Assembly (NCBI GenBank): GCA_947503265.1
Contig: CANNDC010000018.1
Span: forward strand, 1-64,000
Direction: 5' to 3'
Length of the DNA: 64,000 bases
Source of the DNA: an uncultured Alteromonadaceae bacterium
Lineage (GTDB): Bacteria; Pseudomonadota; Gammaproteobacteria; Enterobacterales; Alteromonadaceae
Part shown: positions 54,172 to 62,766 of the stretch, piece after piece
Position numbering within the stretch: position 1 is the first letter of the stretch
Layout: each line of letters begins with the position of its first letter
The notes under the pieces: generated by a model
What the model was told of the DNA's origin: nothing
Database searches by the model: none
What the model saw: the letters and a program-made list of their open reading frames with translations, nothing else
Program-made: the position numbers and the translations under genes

Positions 54172-54978
54172 ATGTCAACAATAACAGCAAGTTCACTAAT
54201 CAAATCTACAGCGATTGCTGTGATTGTCGCCTCTGTGGGTCTAGCATTGAGTTTCCAAAGCGCAGCAAGGGATATTACCGAATCTTTTGATGTCGACTCA
54301 GGTGGGGAACTCTTTTTAAGAACAGATGTGGGTAAACTCGTCATTGATACTCACAACAGCGACGAAGTTTTACTCGAAGTAGGAGTTTCTGGAAAACAAA
54401 GTGACAAATTTTCCGTCGAAAGCGAAGCAAATGGCAATGATGTAAAAATTATCGGTAAGATGGAAAAGCAAAAAAGCTGGGGTTGGAATCAAAGCCCAAA
54501 AGTAACCTTTAGAGTAACTGTACCTAAAGAATACAACCTAGAAATTCACACGTCGGGTGGATCCATTGATATTGAAGATCTGATTGGCAACGTGGATGCT
54601 CATACTTCAGGAGGCTCAATAGAAGTTGGCAGTATCACTGGCAACGTAAAACTGAAAACGTCAGGTGGTTCTATCTTGACAGAAGCAATTCATGGAGAGC
54701 TTGATGCACATACTTCAGGCGGGAGTATTCGAGTGACTATGGCACAGCAATTAACAGAAGATGCTGAACTGACAACCTCTGGTGGGTCAATAACCGCATA
54801 CCTTATTGAAGACATTAGTATCGATATTGATGCATCTACCAGTGGTGGACGAGTTCGCTCTGATTTTGATGTCAATGGCCGAGTGAAAAAGCAATCGATA
54901 CGCGGCGAAATAAACGGCGGTGGACCAAGATTAGAACTGCATACTAGTGGTGGCAGTATTTCTATTAAATCGCTTTAG
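54172..54978 (+). CDS. DUF4097-type exported beta-repeat protein
   Basis: A 268-residue exported protein with a signal peptide (SLIKSTAIAVIVASVGLAL...QSAAR). The mature part holds seven copies of a roughly 20-residue unit built on T/STSGG (HTSGGSIDIED, HTSGGSIEVGS, KTSGGSILTEA, HTSGGSIRVTM, TTSGGSITAYL, STSGGRVRSDF, HTSGGSISIKS). It should form a beta-solenoid of the DUF4097 type. Function unknown. I place the start at 54172 because the preceding codons are not signal-peptide-like and GAG lies upstream. Confidence 0.75.
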   Translation: MSTITASSLIKSTAIAVIVASVGLALSFQSAARDITESFDVDSGGELFLRTDVGKLVIDTHNSDEVLLEVGVSGKQSDKFSVESEANGNDVKIIGKMEKQKSWGWNQSPKVTFRVTVPKEYNLEIHTSGGSIDIEDLIGNVDAHTSGGSIEVGSITGNVKLKTSGGSILTEAIHGELDAHTSGGSIRVTMAQQLTEDAELTTSGGSITAYLIEDISIDIDASTSGGRVRSDFDVNGRVKKQSIRGEINGGGPRLELHTSGGSISIKSL

Positions 54979-55199
54979 TTAGTGTTCTTCTTGACCAAAA
55001 TAAATCTAGCGTCCAAGGTTATTAGATTAAAGATTATCCCAGATAATTTAAAATCAGCAAAAATAATGAAGTAACTCAGTAAAGTTGGATTTGTATCTAA
55101 ACAGCACCAAGGCCTGATTTCGATGTTGTATCGAACTCAGGCTTATTAGTTTCATTTTGATACATACTAAATCAGCTATTACCTTGTTTTATAAACAAT
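54979..55199. other. Spacer between the DUF4097 gene and oriC
   Basis: No gene seen. The stretch contains a hairpin-like CCTGATTTCGATG...CGAACTCAGG at about 55112-55141, which could be the terminator region of the DUF4097 gene, although the T tract is poor. Confidence 0.4.
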
Positions 55200-55580
55200 A
55201 TCAAAGATCTGCCCACATTTGATCCACTAGTTACCCACAATTAATCAACTGGATATCCAGATCTGTGGATAAAGATCCGGATAACCAGTTAGAAACCTAT
55301 TGTTATCAATAGGACAGAATATTTTCAGATCTCACCTGTGGATAAAATCGATCCTTATCCCCAGCTTATACGGCAATTGATCCAAGGCTTAACACAGCTT
55401 TAGATCTATCTTAACTGATTGAAAAATATTATAAATTTACTGTTATCAACTGAATTATCGATCACTAATAATAATAAAAATAAACTAAATATATAAATAG
55501 ATCATAAAGATTAAGCAAAACGATCTTTAAGATCACGGATAAAAATAACCTTCTTAATTTTAAGTTTGAATAAATTTTAA
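55200..55580. other. oriC: Replication origin oriC
   Basis: The 330 bp between 55205 and 55534 contain 12 GATC sites. DnaA boxes: perfect TGTGGATAA at 55264-55272 and 55337-55345, with near-matches TTACCCACA at 55231 and TTATCCCCA at 55355. On the minus strand, 55360-55373 reads CCGTATAAGCTGGG, identical to a 14-bp core of E. coli oriC (recalled). An AT-rich unwinding region with 13-mer-like ATATAAATAGATC (55491-55503) follows on the mnmG side, as in E. coli (gidA side). The order mioC...oriC-mnmG supports it. Confidence 0.92.
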
Positions 55581-55670
55581 GCATTTATCTTAATCAAGAA
55601 TAAGTATAGAATACGCGCCCCTCAAAAAGGGTGATAGAATTGAACCAACACAGCAAAAGTAGAGAAAACC

Positions 55671-57593
55671 ATGTTTTACCAACAAGATTTTGATGTCATC
55701 GTTGTCGGCGGAGGACACGCAGGTACAGAAGCCGCGTTAGCATCTGCGCGTATTGGCGTAAAAACCTTGTTGCTAACACACAATATTGAAACCCTTGGTC
55801 AAATGTCTTGTAACCCAGCGATCGGTGGGATCGGTAAGGGCCATTTGGTTAAAGAAATCGATGCTTTGGGTGGAGCAATGGCCATTGCTGCAGACAAGGC
55901 CGGTATACAGTTTCGTACTCTCAATTCCAGTAAAGGCCCGGCTGTTAGGGCAACACGCGCACAGGCAGATCGCTCACTCTATCGCCTAGCCGTTAGAAAC
56001 ATTCTAGAACATCAAGAAAACCTCACTATATTTCAACAATCTTGTGATGATCTTATTGTAGAAAATGATCGCGTCACAGGTGTAGTAACTCAAATGGGTT
56101 TGAAATTCAAAGCCAATACAGTTGTTATTACCGTGGGAACCTTTCTCGGTGGCACTATACATATTGGTCTTGAAAACTATAAAGGTGGTAGAGCCGGCGA
56201 TCCTCCTTCAATTGCATTGGCAGACAGATTAAGAGCCTTGCCTTTTCGAGTAGATCGGTTAAAAACCGGTACTCCAGCGCGTTTGGATACAAGAACTCTT
56301 AACTATGATTTGATGCAAGAACAACCGGGTGATTCTCCTCTTCCGGTATTCTCGTTTATGGGTAACGTTTCTGATCATCCCAGGCAAGTGCCCTGTTATA
56401 TCACTCATACCAATGAAAGAACCCATGAAATAATTCGAGGTGGGTTAGATCGTTCTCCTATGTATACGGGCGTCATTGAAGGCATTGGTCCGCGCTACTG
56501 CCCTTCAATTGAAGATAAAATTAATCGATTTGCTGATAAAGATTCTCATCAGATATTTGTTGAGCCTGAAGGCTTAAACAGTATCGAAGTCTATCCAAAT
56601 GGAATTTCAACCAGTTTACCGTTCGATGTGCAATTTGATTTAGTACGTTCAATCAAAGGATTTGAAAACGCGCACATTATTCGACCCGGCTATGCTATTG
56701 AGTATGACTTTTTTGATCCACGCGATCTCAAACAAACACTGGAAACTAAATTTATTGACGGGCTGTTCTTTGCAGGTCAGATCAATGGCACTACAGGCTA
56801 TGAAGAAGCTGGAGCACAAGGCCTACTGGCTGGTGCTAACGCTGCGCTGCAAGTATTGGAAAAAGATCCCTTGTTACTCAGACGAGATCAAGCGTATGCG
56901 GGCGTACTAATTGATGATCTGGCCACCATGGGGACCAAAGAACCCTATCGTATGTTCACTAGTCGTGCTGAGTACCGCTTGTTATTGCGTGAAGATAATG
57001 CCGATGTTCGTTTAACTGCGCTAGGTCGAGAAGCTGGGCTTGTTGATGATGAACGATGGGCCGCTTTTAACACCAAAATGGACGCGATTGAACAAGAAAA
57101 GCAACGTTTGAAAACGACTTGGATCCATCCAAATCACCAAGCAACAGAATCACTCAATCCTTTGTTAAAAACTCCCGTGAGTCGCGAGCATTCTTTGGAA
57201 GACCTCATACGTCGACCTGAATTGAGTTACGCAAAATTAATGGAAATTGACTCATTAGGACCAGCGCTGACGGATCCGCTTGCTGCTGAACAGGTAGAGA
57301 TTCAAATTAAGTACGCTGGTTATATAGAGCGTCAAAAAGACGAGATTGCCAAAAGCTTACGCCATGAAAATACCTTGCTACCAGTCGACTTTGACTACAG
57401 TAAGATTTCAGGATTGTCCAATGAAGTGGTAGCGAAATTGACTGATGCCAGACCAGAAACCATTGGTAAAGCGATGCGAATTTCAGGGATCACACCTGCT
57501 GCCATTTCGTTGCTACTGGTGCATTTGAAGAAGCAAGGTTTGGTTAGAAAGCAGTCGTCTGAGCAAAGTAAAACACAACGTCAATCTGCCTAA
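55671..57593 (+). CDS. mnmG: tRNA uridine-5-carboxymethylaminomethyl enzyme MnmG
   Basis: A 640-residue FAD/NADH-dependent partner of MnmE (GidA). The FAD dinucleotide loop VIVVGGGHAGTEAALA opens the protein, with GQMSCNPAIGGIGKGH and GTFLGGTIHIG following. A C-terminal helical domain binds MnmE. It begins next to oriC, and its transcription is expected to affect initiation as in E. coli. The rsmG ATG follows its TAA directly. Confidence 0.98.
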   Translation: MFYQQDFDVIVVGGGHAGTEAALASARIGVKTLLLTHNIETLGQMSCNPAIGGIGKGHLVKEIDALGGAMAIAADKAGIQFRTLNSSKGPAVRATRAQADRSLYRLAVRNILEHQENLTIFQQSCDDLIVENDRVTGVVTQMGLKFKANTVVITVGTFLGGTIHIGLENYKGGRAGDPPSIALADRLRALPFRVDRLKTGTPARLDTRTLNYDLMQEQPGDSPLPVFSFMGNVSDHPRQVPCYITHTNERTHEIIRGGLDRSPMYTGVIEGIGPRYCPSIEDKINRFADKDSHQIFVEPEGLNSIEVYPNGISTSLPFDVQFDLVRSIKGFENAHIIRPGYAIEYDFFDPRDLKQTLETKFIDGLFFAGQINGTTGYEEAGAQGLLAGANAALQVLEKDPLLLRRDQAYAGVLIDDLATMGTKEPYRMFTSRAEYRLLLREDNADVRLTALGREAGLVDDERWAAFNTKMDAIEQEKQRLKTTWIHPNHQATESLNPLLKTPVSREHSLEDLIRRPELSYAKLMEIDSLGPALTDPLAAEQVEIQIKYAGYIERQKDEIAKSLRHENTLLPVDFDYSKISGLSNEVVAKLTDARPETIGKAMRISGITPAAISLLLVHLKKQGLVRKQSSEQSKTQRQSA

Positions 57594-58235
57594 ATGAGTG
57601 CATTGAAAGAATCACTTCTGAATTCATTGAAACACAGATTGTCGAAATTGACCTTGTCTGTGTCCGAATCCCAATGTGAAAAGCTGGTGGATTTTGTATT
57701 GATGATGCACAAATGGAACAAGGCCTATAATTTGACTTCGGTTCGTGATCCTGAACAAATGTTAGTGAAACATATCCTTGACTCCATTGTAATTGGCCCT
57801 CATTTGGACAGAGACACCTATATTGATGTTGGCACAGGACCGGGTTTACCGGGCATTCCTTTGGCCATTATCCACCCTGATAAGCAATTTGTTTTGTTGG
57901 ACAGCTTGGGTAAGCGCGTGCGTTTTATGAAACAAGCCGGATTTGATTTAGGACTTACCAATATTACGCCTGTGCAATCGAGAGTAGAGTCTTATTCGAG
58001 TCACCTAAAATTGGATGGGGTGCTAAGTCGCGCTTTCGCTTCCCTCAAAGATATGTTGTATTGGTGTCAGCATCTGGTAGATTCGGAAGGGGAATTTTTG
58101 GCGTTAAAAGGTCAGTTCCCAGAACAAGAGATAGAACAAATGCCCACCGACTTTAAGATCATCGAGACGATAGCCCTGACTGTCCCTGATCTCGAAGGAG
58201 AACGACATTTGCTAAAAATTAAAAAGACTATCTGA
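57594..58235 (+). CDS. rsmG: 16S rRNA m7G527 methyltransferase RsmG
   Basis: A 213-residue SAM-dependent methyltransferase (GidB). Motifs: YNLTSVRDPEQMLVKHILDS near residue 42, SAM loop DVGTGPGLPGIPLAI, LLDSLGKRVRF. It modifies G527 of 16S rRNA. It begins immediately after mnmG, in the order mnmG-rsmG-parA-parB. Confidence 0.97.
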   Translation: MSALKESLLNSLKHRLSKLTLSVSESQCEKLVDFVLMMHKWNKAYNLTSVRDPEQMLVKHILDSIVIGPHLDRDTYIDVGTGPGLPGIPLAIIHPDKQFVLLDSLGKRVRFMKQAGFDLGLTNITPVQSRVESYSSHLKLDGVLSRAFASLKDMLYWCQHLVDSEGEFLALKGQFPEQEIEQMPTDFKIIETIALTVPDLEGERHLLKIKKTI

Positions 58236-58291
58236 TAATATACCGAACACGAAACCAAGTTTAGTAACCTTCTCAATGAGTGATATGTAAA

Positions 58292-59077
58292 TTGGCCAAA
58301 GTTATCGCAATAGCGAATCAAAAAGGCGGCGTAGGGAAAACGACCACTGCAGTGAATGTGGCAGCCTCTATGGCAGCAACAAAACGCAAAGTGTTACTTA
58401 TTGATCTTGATCCTCAAGGTAACGCAACCATGGGTAGTGGAGTTGACAAATATGAAGTGGAGTCAACTTGCTATGAATTGCTCATAGAAGAAAAACCCAT
58501 CGAAGAAGTTGTTATCAAAGAAACGTCAGGTAAATACGATCTGATCGCGGGCAACTCCGATGTTACTGCTGCTGAAATTAAGCTGATGGAAGTGTTTGCC
58601 CGAGAAGTGAGATTGCGCAAGGCACTCAAACCAGTACGAGATTATTACGATTTTATTTTCATCGATTGTCCTCCTTCACTCAGTCAACTGACTGTTAATG
58701 CTATGGCAGCTGCTGATTCAGTGTTAGTTCCAATGCAGTGTGAATATTACGCTCTGGAAGGATTGACAGCGCTAATGGACACAATTGAAAAATTGGCATC
58801 TGTGGTCAATCCCGCTTTGAAAATAGAAGGTGTATTGCGCACCATGTATGATCCAAGAAACCGTTTGGCCAACGATGTTTCTGAACAATTGAAACGTCAT
58901 TTTGGTGATCAGGTATACAGAACGGTCATTCCTCGAAATGTACGACTGGCTGAGGCACCAAGTTTTGGCGCACCTGCAATGTATTACGATAAATCTTCCA
59001 CGGGTGCAAAGGCATATTTGGCACTTGCCGGAGAAATATTACGTCGTCGTAATCGCGATTTAAAAAAAGCCAGTTAA
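58292..59077 (+). CDS. parA: Chromosome-partitioning ATPase ParA (Soj)
   Basis: A deviant-Walker ATPase of about 261 residues, with KGGVGKTTTAVNVAAS near residue 10 and FIDCPPSLSQLTVNAM. With ParB it moves the origin region. I prefer the TTG start at 58292 (MAKVIAIANQKGG), the common start of the family; the frame also extends to a GTG at 58280. It is followed by parB after 36 bp. Confidence 0.96.
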   Translation: MAKVIAIANQKGGVGKTTTAVNVAASMAATKRKVLLIDLDPQGNATMGSGVDKYEVESTCYELLIEEKPIEEVVIKETSGKYDLIAGNSDVTAAEIKLMEVFAREVRLRKALKPVRDYYDFIFIDCPPSLSQLTVNAMAAADSVLVPMQCEYYALEGLTALMDTIEKLASVVNPALKIEGVLRTMYDPRNRLANDVSEQLKRHFGDQVYRTVIPRNVRLAEAPSFGAPAMYYDKSSTGAKAYLALAGEILRRRNRDLKKAS

Positions 59078-59113
59078 ACAGCTAGTTTAAAAAGTATAAG
59101 GTTAGAAAAAGAC

Positions 59114-59983
59114 ATGTCGGCGAAAAAAAGAGGATTAGGAAGAGGGCTTGATGCGTTACTGGCAACAAGCAATGCAAGTGCTGACGCGCTTGCAGAAGGA
59201 ACTGAAAATACCAACGAATTACAAAAAATCCCTGTTGAATATTTACAGCCTGGTAAATATCAGCCTAGAAAAGACATGTCCCCTGAAGCGCTTGATGAAT
59301 TGGCATCCTCAATTCGTACCCAAGGCATTATTCAACCCATTGTTGTTCGTAAACTTGCTGACCATTTATTTGAAATCATAGCCGGTGAGCGTCGTTGGCG
59401 TGCTTCACAATTAGCTGGTTTGGACGTGATTCCCTGCCTCATAAAAAATGTTCCCGACGAATCAGCAGTGGCAATCGCGTTGATCGAAAATATTCAGCGT
59501 GAAGATCTCAATGCCATGGAAGAAGCACAAGCACTCGACAGATTAATGAAAGAGTTTGAGCTAACCCATCAAGAAGTGTCGGATGCGGTGGGTAAATCTC
59601 GCACCACAGTGACCAACTTACTTCGTTTAAACAATTTAAATGAAGATGTTAAGTTAATGCTCGAACACGGTGATATCGAAATGGGGCACGCCAGAGCGCT
59701 TTTGGCGTTGCAAGATGACATGCAAACCGATGCTGCACAGATTGTTTCCGGTAAAGGTATGACGGTAAGAGACACTGAAAATTTGGTTCGCCGTCTTTTA
59801 GAGCCCGCAAAACCCAAGCCAGAGCAAAAAATAGATCCAGATGTTAAGCGATTAGAAACTCAATTGTCAGAGAATCTAGGCGCTCAGGTCAACATTGCCC
59901 ACAATGCCAAAGGCAAAGGTAAAATGGTGATAAATTTTTCTTCTCTGGATGAGTTAGATGGAATTTTGTCTCATATCAAGTGA
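59114..59983 (+). CDS. parB: Chromosome-partitioning protein ParB (Spo0J)
   Basis: A 289-residue ParB. The CTPase/N-terminal domain has GKYQPRKDM and the arginine motif IIAGERRWRASQLAG. The helix-turn-helix for parS binding is at about 145-190 (LTHQEVSDAVGKSRTTVTNLLRL). A C-terminal dimerisation domain follows. Two matching parS sites lie about 15 kb away in recF. Confidence 0.97.
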   Translation: MSAKKRGLGRGLDALLATSNASADALAEGTENTNELQKIPVEYLQPGKYQPRKDMSPEALDELASSIRTQGIIQPIVVRKLADHLFEIIAGERRWRASQLAGLDVIPCLIKNVPDESAVAIALIENIQREDLNAMEEAQALDRLMKEFELTHQEVSDAVGKSRTTVTNLLRLNNLNEDVKLMLEHGDIEMGHARALLALQDDMQTDAAQIVSGKGMTVRDTENLVRRLLEPAKPKPEQKIDPDVKRLETQLSENLGAQVNIAHNAKGKGKMVINFSSLDELDGILSHIK

Positions 59984-60014
59984 TTATCCACGCCAATTTA
60001 GACCAACCTGCTTA

Positions 60015-60042
60015 TACCCCTATAGAAATAAGGGTTTTAAAA
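60015..60042 (+). terminator. Possible terminator after parB
   Basis: ACCC/GGGT with TAT/ATA forms an interrupted stem (one mismatch) followed by TTTTAAAAA. It is weak. Confidence 0.3.
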
Positions 60043-60085
60043 AAGTGGGTTCGCGCTGGTAGTACCAAGAAAACACGCTAAATAG

Positions 60086-60113
60086 TTGAATATTTGCGGT
60101 AAAACAGTATACT
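60086..60113 (+). promoter_or_regulatory. Predicted atp operon promoter
   Basis: A -35 TTGAAT (60086-60091) and a -10 TATACT (60108-60113) are separated by 16 bp, 43 bp upstream of the atpI start. Confidence 0.55.
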
Positions 60114-60155
60114 TTTGGCGCTTTTTGTTACGGTTTTTTCATAAGTAGGCTGGAT

Positions 60156-60539
60156 TTGGGTTCTAACTTAGCCAAAAAAGGTAGATTGTTAGCCATTAAA
60201 GTGTGCTTTTTTCAATGCCTTACTGTAACACTTATCTCGAGTTTGATACTCGTGATATTCGACACTCATTATGGGTTGTCAGCTTTAATGGGCGGATTGA
60301 TTTGTGTTGTGCCCAACAGTGTTTTTGCACTATTAGCGTTTCGATACTCTGGTGCCAGCCAAAATGAGCAGGTAGTACGGAGTTTTAGCCAAGGTTCTAA
60401 GTTGAAGTTGGCATTAACAATTATTTTAGGTGTGATGGCGTTTAATTGGTTGAAGCTTGAACCGCTCCCGTTATTCGGTACTTTTATCGCAGCTACGATT
60501 GCACAGTGGATAGCACTGGCAACATTGAAAGAATTTTAA
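60156..60539 (+). CDS. atpI: ATP synthase accessory protein AtpI
   Basis: A 127-residue membrane protein with four hydrophobic segments, the AtpI type that heads F-type ATP synthase operons and helps c-ring assembly. The start is probably TTG (60156); no strong Shine-Dalgarno is visible. It precedes atpB by 22 bp. Confidence 0.85.
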   Translation: MGSNLAKKGRLLAIKVCFFQCLTVTLISSLILVIFDTHYGLSALMGGLICVVPNSVFALLAFRYSGASQNEQVVRSFSQGSKLKLALTIILGVMAFNWLKLEPLPLFGTFIAATIAQWIALATLKEF

Positions 60540-60561
60540 ATTAGACAATTTGGGTTAATAA

Positions 60562-61395
60562 ATGGCATCTGAATACACCACCTCAGAATATATCAAGCAC
60601 CACTTGACCAATGCCTCAATGTGTAACACCGATTCCGGTATCGCATTTAACGAAGCTTGTGCTGACGCAGGGTTTTGGACTTGGCATATAGACACGCTTG
60701 CGTGGTCTATTGGTTTAGGTATTTTATTTTTATGGTTCTTCCGCTCGGTTGCTAAAAAAGCAGCGACCGGTGTTCCAACAAAGACGCAAGCCTTTGTCGA
60801 GATGATCATTGATTTTGTCAATGACAATGTCACCAGTACATTTCACGGTAAAAGCGCACTAATTGCCCCTCTTGCACTGACCATTTTCGTTTGGGTATTG
60901 TTAATGAACCTAATGGACTTGGTACCAGTTGATGTTCTGCCTACGATAGCTGGCTTAATTGGCCAACACGGTTTTGGTATGGACCCTCATGATGTTTATA
61001 TGAAGGCGGTTCCAACCACTGACTTGAATCTTACTTTCGCACTCGCTATTGGTGTGTTTGCGCTGATTATTTTCTACTCAATTAAAATGAAAGGTGTGGG
61101 TGGCTTTATGAAAGAGCTAACTATGCAACCTTTCGGACATTGGGCGTTTATCCCAGTGAACTTCATTCTTGAATCTGTCACCTTGCTAGCAAGACCTCTA
61201 TCTCTTGCTTTGCGTTTATTTGGTAACTTGTACGCCAGTGAATTGATATTCATATTGATTGCAACAATTGGCTACTTCCAATTGCCACTGCATTTCATGT
61301 GGGCAGTATTCCATATTCTTGTTCTTCCTTTGCAAGCTTTCATATTCATGATGCTAACTATCGTGTATTTGAGTTTGGCGAGTGAAGATCACTAA
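60562..61395 (+). CDS. atpB: ATP synthase F0 subunit a
   Basis: A 277-residue multi-span F0 a subunit. The essential Arg is in LLARPLSLALRLFGNLYASELI, the proton-channel helix. It has the proteobacterial N-terminal extension. It forms the proton half-channels with the c ring. Confidence 0.97.
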   Translation: MASEYTTSEYIKHHLTNASMCNTDSGIAFNEACADAGFWTWHIDTLAWSIGLGILFLWFFRSVAKKAATGVPTKTQAFVEMIIDFVNDNVTSTFHGKSALIAPLALTIFVWVLLMNLMDLVPVDVLPTIAGLIGQHGFGMDPHDVYMKAVPTTDLNLTFALAIGVFALIIFYSIKMKGVGGFMKELTMQPFGHWAFIPVNFILESVTLLARPLSLALRLFGNLYASELIFILIATIGYFQLPLHFMWAVFHILVLPLQAFIFMMLTIVYLSLASEDH

Positions 61396-61463
61396 TTAGG
61401 TAAAATTTTTACAATCGTTTTTTAACTTTAACTTTTAAACTTAACTAAAAATCGGAGACATAC

Positions 61464-61685
61464 ATGTTATACATCGCCGTTGCTCTACTAATCGGTATGG
61501 GTGCCCTAGGTACTGCTATCGGATTTGGTCTTTTGGGTGGTAAATTCCTAGAATCTGCTGCACGTCAACCAGAGCTTGCACCTCAACTTCAAGTTAAAAT
61601 GTTCATCGTAGCGGGTCTTATTGATGCTATCGCGATGATCGGTGTTGGTATCGCTCTATACTTATTGTTCGCTGTTGGTGCTTAG
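61464..61685 (+). CDS. atpE: ATP synthase F0 subunit c
   Basis: A 73-residue hairpin of two membrane helices with the polar loop GGKFLESAARQPE (RQP) and the proton-carrying acidic Asp in AGLIDAIAMIGVG. Good Shine-Dalgarno CGGAGA. It is slightly shorter than E. coli AtpE (79), with the missing residues at the N-terminus. Confidence 0.98.
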   Translation: MLYIAVALLIGMGALGTAIGFGLLGGKFLESAARQPELAPQLQVKMFIVAGLIDAIAMIGVGIALYLLFAVGA

Positions 61686-61733
61686 TCATAAACCCTAACG
61701 TTTTTAGCGAACAACTAATGAGGAGGAGCGGAC

Positions 61734-62204
61734 GTGAATATTAACGCCACTCTAATAGGTCAATTAATTGCCTTTACAGTGTTTGTTTGGTTCTGCATGA
61801 AATTTGTGTGGCCACCACTGATGGAAGCAATTGAAAAGCGTCAGAAAGATATTGCTGACGGCTTGGCCAATGCAGAAAGAGGTCAGAAGGAACTCGAGTT
61901 AGCTCAAGCGAAAGCGACAGAGCAACTTAGAGAAGCCAAGACTCAAGCAGCTGAAATTATCGAACAAGCCAAAAAGCGTGCATCTCAAATAGTGGATGAA
62001 GAAACGCAACGTGGCCATGCTGAGCGTGAGAAAATCATTGCGCAAGGCGAAAGCGAAATTGAAGCAGAGCGTAACCGTGTGAAAGAAGATCTTCGTAAGC
62101 AAGTTGCTGCCTTGGCAGTTAGCGGTGCTGAGAAAATCTTGGCGAGAGAAATCGACGCCGCTGCACAAAGTGACATAGTTGAAAAACTTGTCGCTGAGCT
62201 ATAA
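61734..62204 (+). CDS. atpF: ATP synthase F0 subunit b
   Basis: A 156-residue b subunit. One N-terminal membrane helix (about 6-26) is followed by a long charged coiled coil (EKRQKDIADGLANAERGQKE) forming the peripheral stalk. AGGAGG precedes the GTG start at 61734. It is 48 bp after atpE and 14 bp before atpH. Confidence 0.97.
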   Translation: MNINATLIGQLIAFTVFVWFCMKFVWPPLMEAIEKRQKDIADGLANAERGQKELELAQAKATEQLREAKTQAAEIIEQAKKRASQIVDEETQRGHAEREKIIAQGESEIEAERNRVKEDLRKQVAALAVSGAEKILAREIDAAAQSDIVEKLVAEL

Positions 62205-62218
62205 GGGGCTATTGAGCT

Positions 62219-62752
62219 ATGTCTGAATTGACAACTGTTGCTCGCCCTTATGCTAAAGCAGCTTTCGACTACGCGGTCGAGAACAAAGTCATTACACAAT
62301 GGCAGGAAATGCTAGCTTTTGCAGCAGAAGTAGCGTCTGACGATACGATGAAAAACATCTTATCCAGTGCTATGGCAGCTGACAAATTAGCAGAATTGTT
62401 CAACAACGTGTGTGGTGAACAGCTCGACCAACAGGGTCAGAATTTGATGAAACTTCTGGCTGAAAACGGACGCTTACAAGCGCTACCCGATATTGCTCAA
62501 CTGTTTAATGAATACAAAGCTGAGTTTGATAAAGAAATTGATGTTGAAGTCACTTCCGCAATCAAACTAAGTAAAAAACAGAAAGACAGTATTGGCGCGT
62601 CTCTTGAGAAACGTCTTGCACGAAAAGTTAAGCTGAATTGTAACGTGGATGCTGACATTGTAGCCGGTGTGATTATTAAAGCCGGTGACACAGTGATCGA
62701 TGGATCTGTAAGTTCAAAACTAGAGCGTCTTTCAGACGCGTTACAATCATAG
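62219..62752 (+). CDS. atpH: ATP synthase F1 subunit delta
   Basis: A 177-residue delta subunit starting MSELTTVARPYAKAAFDYA, the family signature. It links the b stalk to the top of F1. Full length. atpA follows after 14 bp. Confidence 0.97.
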   Translation: MSELTTVARPYAKAAFDYAVENKVITQWQEMLAFAAEVASDDTMKNILSSAMAADKLAELFNNVCGEQLDQQGQNLMKLLAENGRLQALPDIAQLFNEYKAEFDKEIDVEVTSAIKLSKKQKDSIGASLEKRLARKVKLNCNVDADIVAGVIIKAGDTVIDGSVSSKLERLSDALQS

Positions 62753-62766
62753 CGGGGAAATAGAGC

